Shown here in pieces: positions 40,771-50,005 of a DNA stretch of 64,000 bases (position 1 is the stretch's first letter; the number at the start of each line of letters is the position of its first letter). Position numbers and translations under genes: made by a program. The DNA is taken from the NCBI GenBank assembly GCA_016756695.1, contig CP066701.1, forward strand, positions 1,252,001 to 1,316,000. Reading direction: 5' to 3'. The notes below the pieces were generated by a model. The model was not told where the DNA came from, searched no databases, and worked only from the letters and a program-made list of their open reading frames with translations. Source of the DNA: Heyndrickxia sporothermodurans (GTDB lineage Bacteria; Bacillota; Bacilli; Bacillales; Bacillaceae_C).

Positions 40771-42567
40771 TTACATTTCAAGCTCCGTAATCTTCTGCTT
40801 TAGTTCTTTTAATTTCCTTTCATACAATTCCTTTTGCTGTTCATCATCCGGAACTTCTTCAGCAATGAGATTAGCAAGCTGGAGTTCGAGTATGCTTCGC
40901 TCATTTTTTATTTTTTGAAGTTCACTCGACATATGTGTATTCTCTATCCACTCATCGTATGTGCCGGGATAATCGAAAACATCCCCATCCTCAAGTGAAA
41001 TGATTCGGTTCGCCACTTTTCTTAGCAAAAAGGAGTCATGGGAAACCATAATGACAGCTCCCGGATACATCACTAATGCATCTTCGATTCGTTCTCTCGT
41101 TTCAATATCTAAATAATTGGTTGGTTCATCAAATACGAGTAAATTTGCGTGGGAAAAATATAATTTCACAAAGGCCACTCGGCATTTCTCACCCATGCTT
41201 AAATCTTTCACCTTTTTGAATACGTCCTCACGACGGAAAAGGAAACAGGCTAAAATTGTCCTTGCTTCTGTCTGTGTCATATTCGGTAAGGAAAGAACTT
41301 GTTCTAAAATCGTTTCTTCATAATCCAAGCTTTCTAACTCCTGCATGAAATAACCGATACTTAATTGCGGATTCTTTGTAATTTTTCCGTAGCTAGGCTC
41401 TAGTTTCCCTGTTAATAGCTTTAGTAAGGTGGTTTTTCCGATACCATTTTTCCCAACGACAGCTATTCGATCTCCCCGATTTATCTCTAATGATAACTGA
41501 TTAAAAAGAGACTTTTCTGAGGAGTAAGAGAAAGAAACATCTGATAATGCCAGCATCGTTCTACTTGAAAATTCCTCCGTATCGATACGATAATTGATAT
41601 TTTTCGTTTCAGCTGGTTTTTCAATTCGATTATTTTCCAAACGTTCCAGTGCCTTTTCTTTTGCCTTTAGTCTTGTCATATTTTTATTAGCCTTTTTCTT
41701 GGCAAACGGATCGCGTTCACTTGCCGCCGCATGGGCTTTATCAAACCATTGTCTGTACTGGTTCACCGCTTCAGCAAGCTTCTTTCTCTCTGTCTCTTGC
41801 TTTTGATATTGCAACTCTAAAGTTTTTTGTTCAAGTTGTTTTTGTTCATGATAGAAAGAATAGCCACCTTGATATTTTCTAGTACCTTTACTTGTCAACT
41901 CATAGGTAATCGTTGCTACCTTATCGATAAAATCCCGTTCATGAGAGGTAAAGAGAACGGCACCTTTAAATTGTGATAGCCATTGAACAAGCCAATCAAT
42001 TGAATCTGAATCCAAGTGATTCGTCGGCTCATCCAATATCAACAGCTTTGGTTCATTTATCATCACTTTCGCAAGTTTCGCCCTCGTCTTTTGTCCACCG
42101 CTTAAGTTTTTAAACGGCTGTGACCAAAGTCCTTCTTCTAAGCCCACTTTTGAAAGTTGCCGTTCAATAGCCGCTTCCCAATCATACCCATTCCCATCGA
42201 TATATTGCTGAAATACTTCCATATAGTCATCGGTATAATTATTTTGGTCTTCTGCCCGCTTTAACTTCTTTTTTAAATCAAGTAGATGTTGATTTTCCAT
42301 CTCGACAAATTCTCTCGTCGTTCGTTCATCTGTTTCAGTGGATTCTTGGTCCATCCATCCAACTTCATTTTCCTTTACTTTCAATTGAACCGTACCTTTT
42401 TTAATTGGTAACTTTCCTAACATACTTTTAATAAAAGTTGTTTTTCCGACTCCGTTATTTCCGATTAATGCAATTCGATCACCGTCACCAATTTCAATTG
42501 ATGCATTTTCAAATAAAATGTTTCCATTTATTTCAATCGTTATATCTTCAGCTCTTAATAAAAACAT
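40771..42567 (-). CDS. ABC-F family ribosome-protection type ATPase
   Basis: This cytoplasmic protein has two ABC domains and no membrane part: Walker A GNNGVGKTT and GKNGIGKTT, signatures LSGGQKTRAKLA and LSMGEKCRVAFV, and Walker B LLILDEPTNHLD and LLVFDEPTNYLD. A charged interdomain linker (about 230-310) is the part that reaches the ribosomal exit-site region in resistance ABC-Fs. A 50-residue C-terminal coiled coil follows. The start is the ATG at 42567 (598 aa); the open frame upstream runs through a terminator hairpin. Leader attenuation and a long linker resemble VmlR/Vga/Lsa-type antibiotic resistance proteins, but the drug class cannot be read. Confidence 0.88.
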   Translation of the reverse strand: MFLLRAEDITIEINGNILFENASIEIGDGDRIALIGNNGVGKTTFIKSMLGKLPIKKGTVQLKVKENEVGWMDQESTETDERTTREFVEMENQHLLDLKKKLKRAEDQNNYTDDYMEVFQQYIDGNGYDWEAAIERQLSKVGLEEGLWSQPFKNLSGGQKTRAKLAKVMINEPKLLILDEPTNHLDSDSIDWLVQWLSQFKGAVLFTSHERDFIDKVATITYELTSKGTRKYQGGYSFYHEQKQLEQKTLELQYQKQETERKKLAEAVNQYRQWFDKAHAAASERDPFAKKKANKNMTRLKAKEKALERLENNRIEKPAETKNINYRIDTEEFSSRTMLALSDVSFSYSSEKSLFNQLSLEINRGDRIAVVGKNGIGKTTLLKLLTGKLEPSYGKITKNPQLSIGYFMQELESLDYEETILEQVLSLPNMTQTEARTILACFLFRREDVFKKVKDLSMGEKCRVAFVKLYFSHANLLVFDEPTNYLDIETRERIEDALVMYPGAVIMVSHDSFLLRKVANRIISLEDGDVFDYPGTYDEWIENTHMSSELQKIKNERSILELQLANLIAEEVPDDEQQKELYERKLKELKQKITELEM

Positions 42568-42596
42568 ACACAGCCACCACCGTTCTATTTTTTTGG

Positions 42597-42627
42597 ATAA
42601 AAAAAGCACAGGCATTTGCCTGTGCTA
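42597..42627 (-). terminator. Attenuator terminator before the ABC-F gene
   Basis: On the minus strand AGCACAGGC and GCCTGTGCT form a perfect 9-bp stem with loop AAAT, followed by TTTTTT. It lies 30 nt before the ABC-F start codon and far after its promoter. The stem shares the AGCACAGG core with the first bmrCD leader terminator. Confidence 0.82.
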
Positions 42628-42682
42628 AGTTCGTGACGGTGTGGAAAAATTGGAGAACACAAAAAAAAGCTGATTTCCCCTT

Positions 42683-42724
42683 TTAAATCCGTACAATATT
42701 AAAGCTAGTATCAAAAATAGACAT
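42683..42724 (-). CDS. Candidate leader peptide 2 of the ABC-F gene
   Basis: A 13-codon ORF, MSIFDTSFNIVRI, lies 56 nt before the attenuator. Its ribosome site is weak (GAGTGATGGG). The start recalls hydrophobic leader peptides of macrolide-inducible genes only in a general way. Confidence 0.3.
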   Translation of the reverse strand: MSIFDTSFNIVRI

Positions 42725-42777
42725 AATTATCCCATCACTCTGACAGCAGGCAGAGCCACTTTTTCGTATAAAATTTA

Positions 42778-42804
42778 TTAGCGAAAAAAGTGTAAGGAAA
42801 TCAT
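42778..42804 (-). CDS. Candidate leader peptide 1 of the ABC-F gene
   Basis: An 8-codon ORF, MISLHFFR, follows a perfect AAAGGAGGT site, although the 16-nt spacing to the ATG is long. That a full ribosome site occurs in a non-coding leader suggests a translated peptide, and this ORF is the nearest. Confidence 0.35.
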   Translation of the reverse strand: MISLHFFR

Positions 42805-42843
42805 AATGTCTAAATTCGATACCTCCTTTAAGTAGTTACTATT

Positions 42844-42872
42844 ACTATACTCAATTTTGCGGAAAGTTACAA
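42844..42872 (-). promoter_or_regulatory. Sigma-A promoter of the ABC-F leader
   Basis: On the minus strand TTGTAA (42872-42867) and TATAGT (42849-42844) are 17 nt apart. It gives a leader of about 270 nt before the ABC-F start. Confidence 0.65.
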
Positions 42873-42926
42873 CCGTTTCTCTAAGTTTGACCCTTATTTT
42901 AGGTTCATTTACTAAAAATAACGGAA

Positions 42927-44357
42927 TCATTGTCCACTTAAGATCGTTTCCGTATCTATCTTTGTTTCTTTTTGATGTGGCTTCCTCATAATCAATGGAT
43001 ATAAGATTAACCCTACTACAAATAATCCAATTCCCAATAAAAATGTCATCATATCGGCTGTTCCTGTTTTGATCACCCAAAGGGAGTAAATAAGAGCCAA
43101 GGCAGTGATCATTCCATCCTTTATTCGCGACCCTTTAATCACATCATATGTTTCTCCAGTTAGTACGAGCTTTAATTGATAAATGGCTGAGACTAAATAT
43201 GGGATAAGATAGGCTAATGTTGCTACAACCATTGCGAAATTATACGCTTGGGTAACTGTCCCCGAAATTGTTGAGAATAAAAAAATTTGGGTCATAACAT
43301 TTGTTAGTGTTAATGAATTTCTTGGGCTTCCTGCTTTGTTTGTTTTAGCAAAAAAGGCTGGAAATAATCCTACTTTGGCAGCTTGATAAGGCACTTCCGA
43401 ACTAACGACAATCCAACCGACTGTTGATCCAAATAATGAAACAAGGGCTAAAATGGCAAGAATAAACGGTCCTTTATTACCAACAACTACTCCTAAAGCA
43501 TCTACTAAAGGTTTGGAAGAATCCTTTAAAACATCCTGTGGCAATGCTCCCATTGTTAATAAGGTAATTCCAATGTAGATCACAAGTGAAATTAATAATC
43601 CGATAATCGTTGCTTTTTTCACATCTCCTTGTGATTTAGCACGATTGGAAAGCATCACGGCAGATTCTATTCCAATAAACGCCCAAAGAGTAGCAATTGC
43701 AGCAGAATTCACTTGTCCGCCTAACGAAAAGGACTTACCTGTTGCATCAACAAATTCCTTCGCATTTCCTAAGTTTACTTTATCAAAAATAAAAATTGTA
43801 GCAACAATAAATAACCCGAAACCAATAACTTTAGCAACCGTAGCCATTAAATTCATTTTCCCCGCACTATTAAAGCTTTTGGAAAGAATAAGTTGGATTC
43901 CCCAAAGCATGATGGAACAAATAATAAATGTGATTGTTTTACCCATCTCTAATTGAAATGAGCCAATTGAAACTAACACTTTCGTACTTTGCATGATCGG
44001 AAAAAATGTTGTTAAATACCCCGCGAATGAAATGATTACTGAAGCGGTTGCTGCCCAATTGGCAGCCCAATATCCCCATGCCATGCTATATCCGGCAACT
44101 TTCCCGGTCTTCGGAGATGAAAATAAGTTTTGTGCATAGCTTTGTGGGCCGGCCTTTAAATTCGGTTTGCGAATCGCTAAATTTCCGAATACGAGGGCAA
44201 TCATAAACACTCCTAACCCTGTTGCAACCCATGCCAGCGTTGAACCTAAAGGGCTGGACACTTGTGCTAAATTGGCAGGTAGCATAAAGATCCCGCCGCC
44301 AACCATATTTCCGACTACGAAAGTAATTAAAATCAAAAGCCCCCATTTATTATTCAT
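42927..44357 (-). CDS. APC-family basic amino-acid/polyamine antiporter
   Basis: The 476-aa protein has about twelve helices and opens with VGNMVGGGIFMLPANLAQVSSPLG (about 15-38), the substrate-binding GxG segment of APA antiporters of the ArcD/LysI/PotE type. WAFIGIESAVMLSNRAKSQGDVKKAT (about 227-252) is the second conserved block. The exact exchange pair (arginine/ornithine, lysine/cadaverine or other) is not readable. The ATG follows AGGTGAGG. No decarboxylase or deiminase gene lies next to it. Confidence 0.85.
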   Translation of the reverse strand: MNNKWGLLILITFVVGNMVGGGIFMLPANLAQVSSPLGSTLAWVATGLGVFMIALVFGNLAIRKPNLKAGPQSYAQNLFSSPKTGKVAGYSMAWGYWAANWAATASVIISFAGYLTTFFPIMQSTKVLVSIGSFQLEMGKTITFIICSIMLWGIQLILSKSFNSAGKMNLMATVAKVIGFGLFIVATIFIFDKVNLGNAKEFVDATGKSFSLGGQVNSAAIATLWAFIGIESAVMLSNRAKSQGDVKKATIIGLLISLVIYIGITLLTMGALPQDVLKDSSKPLVDALGVVVGNKGPFILAILALVSLFGSTVGWIVVSSEVPYQAAKVGLFPAFFAKTNKAGSPRNSLTLTNVMTQIFLFSTISGTVTQAYNFAMVVATLAYLIPYLVSAIYQLKLVLTGETYDVIKGSRIKDGMITALALIYSLWVIKTGTADMMTFLLGIGLFVVGLILYPLIMRKPHQKETKIDTETILSGQ

Positions 44358-44538
44358 GATGCCTCACCTTTCTATCTGAAAGTCTATTAAACTCGTTCTT
44401 TTTAATATGATTTTATTCTATACCAATCCTTTATTTTAGTAAAGTGGTAAATAGATGAAGTAATAAAGTCTAGAAAATAAAAAGATTAAAATTTTTCAAT
44501 AGGTAAGATTGTTATAATGAACAGGAGGAGTTGATCGA

Positions 44539-45372
44539 ATGGAAAAGATTAAGGTAATTGTATTCGATTTGGATGGAACACTTTACGAGGATACCCATCA
44601 TTTTGATTATTATGCGAATAAATTATGTGAAAAGCTAGATATAGAGAAACAGGAGCTATTTAGAAAAGATTACGAAGCAATATTAGCAGGAGAACATTCA
44701 TTAAAAATGGGCGCTGTATTCGATGTTGAACATGATTTGATTTTAACTCATGTAAATGGTCACGTTATCCAGGCACACACATGGGATGGTGAACCTCTTT
44801 CGGAGCATGAAGTAGGTGAGCTTTATCCCAAAGAGCTACAATTCAATTTCCACTCCATGTTAAACATCGGAGATTTATGGTGGGTTCCCGCAGCTATTGC
44901 TAGGCATTACGGAATTGATAATGAGTCTGCCGGTAAAGCTTTTCTGGAAACCAGACAATATATGATGACTCCTGAGTTTCAAATGAAAGTAGTTCCTGGT
45001 TTCAAGGAAGTACTCCAGCAATTATCAGGCAGTAAAAAACTTGTTCTTTTGACAAACTCACCGAAACAAGATAGTGAGGTACTATTGCACAAACTAGGAT
45101 TCAACAATCTTTTTGATACACTCATTTTTGATGGAAAAAAACCAATTCAAACGAAGGATCATTTAACACGGATTAAAGAGCACTATCAGGTTGAGTATCA
45201 TCAAATTCTATGTATCGGAGATAACGCGATCAATGAAATTTTTCCAGCCAAACGGCTAGGCTGTCAGACGATTTTGATAGACCCGCACGCGATTAGTAAA
45301 TCGGAAAATGCTGATTATATTGTTTCTCATTTATCAATGCTAGTAAATATATTAAAAACCTTTGAAAGGTAA
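44539..45372 (+). CDS. HAD-superfamily hydrolase
   Basis: The 277-aa HAD enzyme has motif I VFDLDGTLYED (nucleophile Asp10), motif II LLTNSPK, a lysine before LIFDGKKP and motif IV CIGDNAINEI. The helical cap between motifs I and II is large. It resembles YjjG/pyrimidine-5'-nucleotidase-like HADs in general layout only. Substrate unknown. The ATG follows AGGAGGAG. Divergent from the antiporter gene. Confidence 0.82.
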   Translation: MEKIKVIVFDLDGTLYEDTHHFDYYANKLCEKLDIEKQELFRKDYEAILAGEHSLKMGAVFDVEHDLILTHVNGHVIQAHTWDGEPLSEHEVGELYPKELQFNFHSMLNIGDLWWVPAAIARHYGIDNESAGKAFLETRQYMMTPEFQMKVVPGFKEVLQQLSGSKKLVLLTNSPKQDSEVLLHKLGFNNLFDTLIFDGKKPIQTKDHLTRIKEHYQVEYHQILCIGDNAINEIFPAKRLGCQTILIDPHAISKSENADYIVSHLSMLVNILKTFER

Positions 45373-45401
45373 GACCCTCTCAATGAGGGGTCTCACCTTT
45401 T
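45366..45401. terminator. Bidirectional terminator between HAD and flavoprotein genes
   Basis: AAGGTaAGACCCTCTC and TGAGGGGTCTcACCTT pair around AA and are followed by TT; it separates convergent genes. Confidence 0.75.
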
Positions 45402-46292
45402 CTAAAGCAAACTTTTATGTATCCAAATCGCTGCCTGTGCACCTTCCCCCATGGCAATCGTAACTTGTTCAGAATGGGCAACGACATCACCTGCAGCCCA
45501 AACATTTTTTATATTGGTCATTTTTGTACGGGGATCTGTTAGGATATGTTGATTTTCATGCAGCTGAATGCCGATGCTAGCTGCGAGTTCTGAGCGAACA
45601 TCATTTCCACCTAGTGCAACAAAAGCATGTTCACTTTCAAAGTGAAGGTTATTCTCCAGAACAACCCCTTTAAATTGCGATTCCTTTGTTATGACATTTT
45701 TAATCGCCTCATTATAGAAGGTGATATTTTTTACTTGTAATTGATTCTGTAGCTGTGCATCTATTTCCGTTTTTTCATGGTTAATAAAAACAATGTCGTT
45801 TGTCCAATAGGTTAAAGTAAGGGCCATATTTGCACCTACATTTCCGGATCCTATCACAATTGTCCTTTTGTTTCTCACTTCATATCCATCACAATCAGGA
45901 CATACATATACACTTACACCAAGACATGGGTGAATTTCTGGAAAGTTTGGAAGACGATCCATTATTCCTGTGGAGAATAGAATGCGATTTCCAGTATATT
46001 TTTTTTCACCTTTAACAGTACAAACGAATGCTTCGTTATCTTGCTCAACTGTCACTACCGTTTGATTTATAAATTCAACCCCTAAATCTTCGGCCTGACT
46101 TCTGCCAGTTGTCCTTAAGTACTCTCCACTTACCCCATTTGCCCAACCAAGAATATTATGATAAGCCCTACAAAGATTCGACCGTCCATTATGTGAATCA
46201 ATGACAAGAATTTTGTGCTGATATCGCCCTAGTTGAATGGCCGCCTGTAACCCAGCTATTCCCCCACCAATGATGATACAATCATAAATCAA
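45402..46292 (-). CDS. Thioredoxin-reductase-like FAD/NAD(P) oxidoreductase
   Basis: The 296 aa contain two dinucleotide folds: IIIGGGIAGLQAAIQLGRY (7-25, FAD) and TIVIGSGNVGANMAL (about 145-159, NAD(P)H). The redox pair CPDC (about 132-135) lies in the place used by thioredoxin reductase, and GDVVAHSEQVTIAMGEG closes the FAD site. It is shorter than housekeeping TrxB (about 316) and stands alone, so the partner could be a thioredoxin-like protein elsewhere. The start is TTG with GGAG upstream. Confidence 0.85.
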   Translation of the reverse strand: MIYDCIIIGGGIAGLQAAIQLGRYQHKILVIDSHNGRSNLCRAYHNILGWANGVSGEYLRTTGRSQAEDLGVEFINQTVVTVEQDNEAFVCTVKGEKKYTGNRILFSTGIMDRLPNFPEIHPCLGVSVYVCPDCDGYEVRNKRTIVIGSGNVGANMALTLTYWTNDIVFINHEKTEIDAQLQNQLQVKNITFYNEAIKNVITKESQFKGVVLENNLHFESEHAFVALGGNDVRSELAASIGIQLHENQHILTDPRTKMTNIKNVWAAGDVVAHSEQVTIAMGEGAQAAIWIHKSLL

Positions 46293-46441
46293 TAGTATTC
46301 ACTCCAGCTTCAATTGGTATCGACATAGTTTTTCCAACTTGGCAGCATTTTATTTTTATCTCTTTTATAAATTACTTGAAAGATTAGCCAGAAACATCTT
46401 ACTATTAATAAAAGATATCTTTTTAAGAAGGAAGTGTTGTG

Positions 46442-47347
46442 ATGAATTTTAAACCTCGCTGCATACCCGCAGAGTTGCAAGTTACCCAGTATTTAAATTG
46501 GAGAATGAGTTTATCTCCCAAAGAACATTCATACTATTTAAACCTAGAAAAGGGGTTTATTGGCGAACAAAGAGTCGACGAATGGCTAAAGAATTTGTCA
46601 GAGGATTGGCTTATACTTGATGATTTACTATTAGAATGCAATGGTACTGTCTTTCAAATCGATAAGGTATTGATTTCTAATCAGAAGATATACATTTTTG
46701 AGGTAAAAAATTATGAAGGGGATTTTTATATCGAAGCTGATAACTGGTATACACTTTCTGGAACTGAAATAATGAATCCATTACGACAGTTGCAACGCAG
46801 TGAATCCTTATTTCGAAAATTACTCCAAGAGTTAGGTTATCATTGTCAAATCGAATCCTATATTATCTTCATCAACCCCGATTTCCAACTTTATCAAGCT
46901 CCACGAGATCTTCCTATTATTTTCCCAACTCAACTAAATCGATTTCTAAACAAACTAGTTACAATATCACCAAAAATAAAAGATAAACATATAAAACTAG
47001 CAAAACATTTAGTATCCCTTCATATTCATACATCTCCTTACAAACGGACAATTAATTACAACTTTGATAATTTAAAAAAGGGGATCATTTGTACACAGTG
47101 CCACTCATTTATTGCTGAATTCCATAAAAATGTATTAATTTGCGATTCATGTGGTTATAAAGAAAAAGTAACATCTGCAGTTTTACGAAGCATAGAAGAA
47201 TATCTTTTTCTTTTCCCTGAGAAAAAACTTACAGCAAATGCCATGTATGAATGGTGTGAAATAATACCGAAAAAGACCATTTACAAAGTTCTCTCAAAAA
47301 ACTTCAAAATCATTGGACATGGTAAATATTCGTATTATTTACGCTAA
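46442..47347 (+). CDS. NERD-domain protein with C-terminal zinc ribbon
   Basis: The 301 aa carry a nuclease-related (NERD) domain: GFIGEQRVDEWL (about 38-49), LLECNGTVFQIDKVLIS with the acidic Asp, and IFEVKNYEGDFYI with the E-x-K catalytic pair (about 87-99). A zinc ribbon follows (CTQCHS ... CDSCGYK, about 215-241) and a C-terminal winged-helix-like segment. NERD proteins are thought to process nucleic acids, though the role in Bacillus is unknown. The ATG at 46442 has AAGGA 8 nt upstream. Confidence 0.85.
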   Translation: MNFKPRCIPAELQVTQYLNWRMSLSPKEHSYYLNLEKGFIGEQRVDEWLKNLSEDWLILDDLLLECNGTVFQIDKVLISNQKIYIFEVKNYEGDFYIEADNWYTLSGTEIMNPLRQLQRSESLFRKLLQELGYHCQIESYIIFINPDFQLYQAPRDLPIIFPTQLNRFLNKLVTISPKIKDKHIKLAKHLVSLHIHTSPYKRTINYNFDNLKKGIICTQCHSFIAEFHKNVLICDSCGYKEKVTSAVLRSIEEYLFLFPEKKLTANAMYEWCEIIPKKTIYKVLSKNFKIIGHGKYSYYLR

Positions 47348-47446
47348 GACTGAAGTAAATAATGATATTTAATCACTCATTGGACAAATGGTAAATTTTT
47401 AATTTAAATCAATTTTTGTGATGTAATAGGTACTTTTAATGCATTC

Positions 47447-48060
47447 TAGAGGATACTGAAATTTCCTGAAGATATCTAGCCTTTTCCTTTTCTTTATTAG
47501 AGATACTTATTTTTGTTTGCTTGATCATGATGTGACTCATAACACTTTTTGGAGGTACTTCCTTTTAGCTATTTGCTCATAATGTACCTCGTACTGTCTT
47601 TTAGAGGTACTTTCTTTTGCTTTCTCTAGCATGATGGGACTCATGGCACTCTTTGGAGGTACTTCCTTTTAGCCATTTGCTCATGATGTACTTCATGCTC
47701 TCTTTTGGAGGTACTTTCTTCTGCTTTCTCTAGCACCATGTGACTCATGACACTCTTTGGAGGTACTTCTTTTCATCCTTTCGCTCATGATGTACCTCAT
47801 ACTCTCTTTTGGAGGTACTTTCTTCTGCTTTCTCAAGCGCGATGTGACTCATAGCTCTCTTTGGAGGTACTTCTTTTTATCCATTTGCCCATGATGTACC
47901 TCATACTCTCTTTTAGAGATACTTTCTTCTGCTTTCTCTAGCACGATGTGCCTCATGACACTCCTTGGAGGTACTTCTTTTCATCCTTTTGCTCATGATG
48001 TACTTCATACTCCCTTTTAGATGGTCCCATGTGACCAGGATGTGACTCATATCGCCAAAA
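47447..48060. repeat. Indel-free tandem array of 52-bp repeats (104-bp dimeric pattern)
   Basis: GGAGGTACTT or a one-to-two-base variant begins at 47499, 47551, 47603, 47655, 47707, 47759, 47811, 47863, 47915 and 47967, always exactly 52 bp apart, with degenerate units at 47447 and 48019. Two unit types alternate: A (TTTTAGCCATTTGCTCATGA, then TGTACCTCATACTCTC) and B (TTCTGCTTTCTCTAGCACGA, then TGTGACTCATGACACTC). Type A holds the inverted pair GAGGTAC/GTACCTC. No frame is maintained (52 is not a multiple of 3). It lies between the NERD gene and the symporter gene. Confidence 0.92.
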
Positions 48061-48162
48061 AAAGGAATCACATACTTATTAAAATGAACCATTGTCAAAT
48101 CATGCATTTCCGTTGATAATATTTTAGGATAGTATAGAAAATACAGAAAGGTGTTGAACATC

Positions 48163-49428
48163 TTGGGAAAGCTTCTGGCAAATTATAAATCGACCATTCT
48201 ACTACTCCTTTCTATTATTATAGGCGGAATAGCAGGGGTTATCTTCGGTTCGAAGGCAACAATAGTGAAGCCTTTTGGAGATCTATTTCTTAATTTAATG
48301 TTCACCATTATTGTTCCGCTAGTCTTTTTTAGCATTGCTTCGGCGATTGCAAACATGAATGGAATGAAAAGACTTGGAAAGATTATGGGAAGTATTTTTT
48401 TAGTTTTTATTATAACTGCCCTTATTTCAGCTATTTTAGGTTATATTGGTGCAATTATCGTTGATCCTTTGAAAAATACAGATATTTCTTCTATTAAAAG
48501 CATTATGTCATCTTCAGGTGAACAAAAGGCGGATGATGTAACTTTTCTTGGACAACTTGTAAAAACATTCACAGTAGGAGATTTTTCGGAGTTATTTTCG
48601 AAAAGTAATATGCTTCAATTGATTGTGTTTTCGATTTTGTTCGGACTAGCAACAGCGATGGTTGGTGAAAAAGGTAAACCCATTGCGAATCTATTGTCAT
48701 CCGGTTCCGCTATTATGATGAAATTTGTAAAGTTTATTATGTACTACGCACCAATTGGTCTTGGATGCTATTTTGCCACGGTTATTGGTGAGCTTGGTCC
48801 ACAAATTTTAGAAGGTTATGTTCGTGCGTTTGTATTATATCTTATTCTTGCCATTATTTATTATTTTGGTTTTTTTACAATATATGCTTTTTTCGCGGGT
48901 GGCAAAGAGGGCGTAAAAGTATTTTGGAAAAACGCTATAACCCCCTCCATTACAGCGATTGCTACTTGTTCAAGTGCAGCATGTATACCTGTTAATCTGG
49001 AATCCGTTAAAAAAATGGGAGTTCCAAATGATATCGCAGAAACGATTGTTCCTCTTGGAGCAAACACCCATAAGGATGGATCCGTTTTCGGCGGGGTTTT
49101 AAAAATTGTCTTTCTTTTTAGTTTGTTCGGCAAAGATATGACAAGTGTAACTGGAATTCTAAGTATTATTGCCGTTTCATTTTTAGTTGGTGCCGTTATG
49201 GGCGCGATTCCGGGTGGCGGGATGATCGGGGAAATGCTTATTCTTAGCGTGTTTGGATTTCCACCAGAAGTGCTGCCGATTATTGCAGTAATTAGCACAA
49301 TTATTGATGTACCGGCTACTTTATTAAATTCTACTGGTAACACAGTTTGCGCCATGATGGTTAGCAGACTTGTCGAAGGAAAGAATTGGCTGAAAAAAGC
49401 GTTCAGTAAAGAAAATGCGTTATCTTAA
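48163..49428 (+). CDS. Dicarboxylate/amino-acid:cation symporter (DAACS family)
   Basis: The roughly 421-aa protein is a GltP/DctA/TcyP-type trimeric symporter. It shows the serine-rich hairpin TCSSAACIPVNLESVKKMG, then LGANTHKDGSVFGG (cation site, as in NMDGT of GltPh) and DVPATLLNSTGNTVCAMMV (the D-x5-N-xT-x-D region, here with Asn for the last Asp). Start is uncertain: TTG at 48163 has the best spacing to AAAGGTG; GTG at 48151 and TTG at 48154 are also open. The substrate may be a C4-acid or an amino acid. A terminator follows. Confidence 0.87.
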   Translation: MGKLLANYKSTILLLLSIIIGGIAGVIFGSKATIVKPFGDLFLNLMFTIIVPLVFFSIASAIANMNGMKRLGKIMGSIFLVFIITALISAILGYIGAIIVDPLKNTDISSIKSIMSSSGEQKADDVTFLGQLVKTFTVGDFSELFSKSNMLQLIVFSILFGLATAMVGEKGKPIANLLSSGSAIMMKFVKFIMYYAPIGLGCYFATVIGELGPQILEGYVRAFVLYLILAIIYYFGFFTIYAFFAGGKEGVKVFWKNAITPSITAIATCSSAACIPVNLESVKKMGVPNDIAETIVPLGANTHKDGSVFGGVLKIVFLFSLFGKDMTSVTGILSIIAVSFLVGAVMGAIPGGGMIGEMLILSVFGFPPEVLPIIAVISTIIDVPATLLNSTGNTVCAMMVSRLVEGKNWLKKAFSKENALS

Positions 49429-49458
49429 TCTAGAGGTGTTTCACCCTCTAGATTTTTT
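49428..49458 (+). terminator. Terminator of the symporter gene
   Basis: ATCTAGAGG and CCTCTAGAT pair around TGTTTCAC and are followed by TTTTTTG. Confidence 0.8.
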
Positions 49459-49515
49459 GTTAACAACTAAGTATGATATAATCATGCAATTAAATGATGA
49501 TTTTATGGAGGCAAT

Positions 49516-49986
49516 ATGCTTACTTTTGAAGAAAAATTAGCGATTATTGAATCGTTTCCAGAACTATAAAGAAAAGACATTTCTTTAGGGCGAATTAATT
49601 TCCATTATGAGGAAAGTGCGTCAGATAAAAAGAATGTTGTCTATCATTTGCACCCGAACGGAAATGGTTTTGTCTATGCTGAGCTTTTGAATGGCTATGA
49701 AGTGAATGATAAAGGAATGACTAATATCCGTGACTTTACGGAGGAAGAACTGCGTACAATCATTCAAAAATCAATCCTTTCACTTGCTCCAAAAACAACG
49801 GTGGAATCGTCCATTGTAGGAGATCAATTTGAAGAAAAATGGATCAACCAAGACAATTTTACATTAGTCCTTGTGAATGAAGATGATATGTGGAATGTGT
49901 ATGCAGGGCTCAATCTAGATGGAACATTTAACTCTTACGCAGAAGCTGCGGAATATTTAGACGAAGAAGGGTTCTCGAGATTATAG
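49516..49986 (+). pseudogene. Small hypothetical gene with one in-frame TAA
   Basis: An ATG with TGGAGG in front opens a frame that reads MLTFEEKLAIIESFPEL, stops at TAA (49567-49569), then continues without shift (RKDISLGRINFHYEES ...) to 49986. Joined it would be about 156 residues. I do not recognise the family. Frame and composition look normal on both sides, so this is a single nonsense change (CAA or similar to TAA) in a recently functional gene. Restart at a TTG at 49648 would give only the last 112 residues. Confidence 0.75.
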
Positions 49987-50005
49987 GAACATAAGTGTAA
50001 ATGTA

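Noticed and set aside
42568-42615. Upstream ATG for the ABC-F protein
   Set aside because: That ATG is inside the terminator loop and lacks a ribosome site; the next ATG at 42567 begins the conserved ABC domain.
47447-48060. CRISPR array
   Set aside because: Repeats are contiguous 52-bp units without unique spacers between identical repeats, units diverge along their full length, and no cas genes are present.
47913-48161. Minus-strand 82-aa ORF over the tandem array
   Set aside because: It is an accident of the repeat sequence: 52-bp units cannot keep a frame, and no ribosome site is present.
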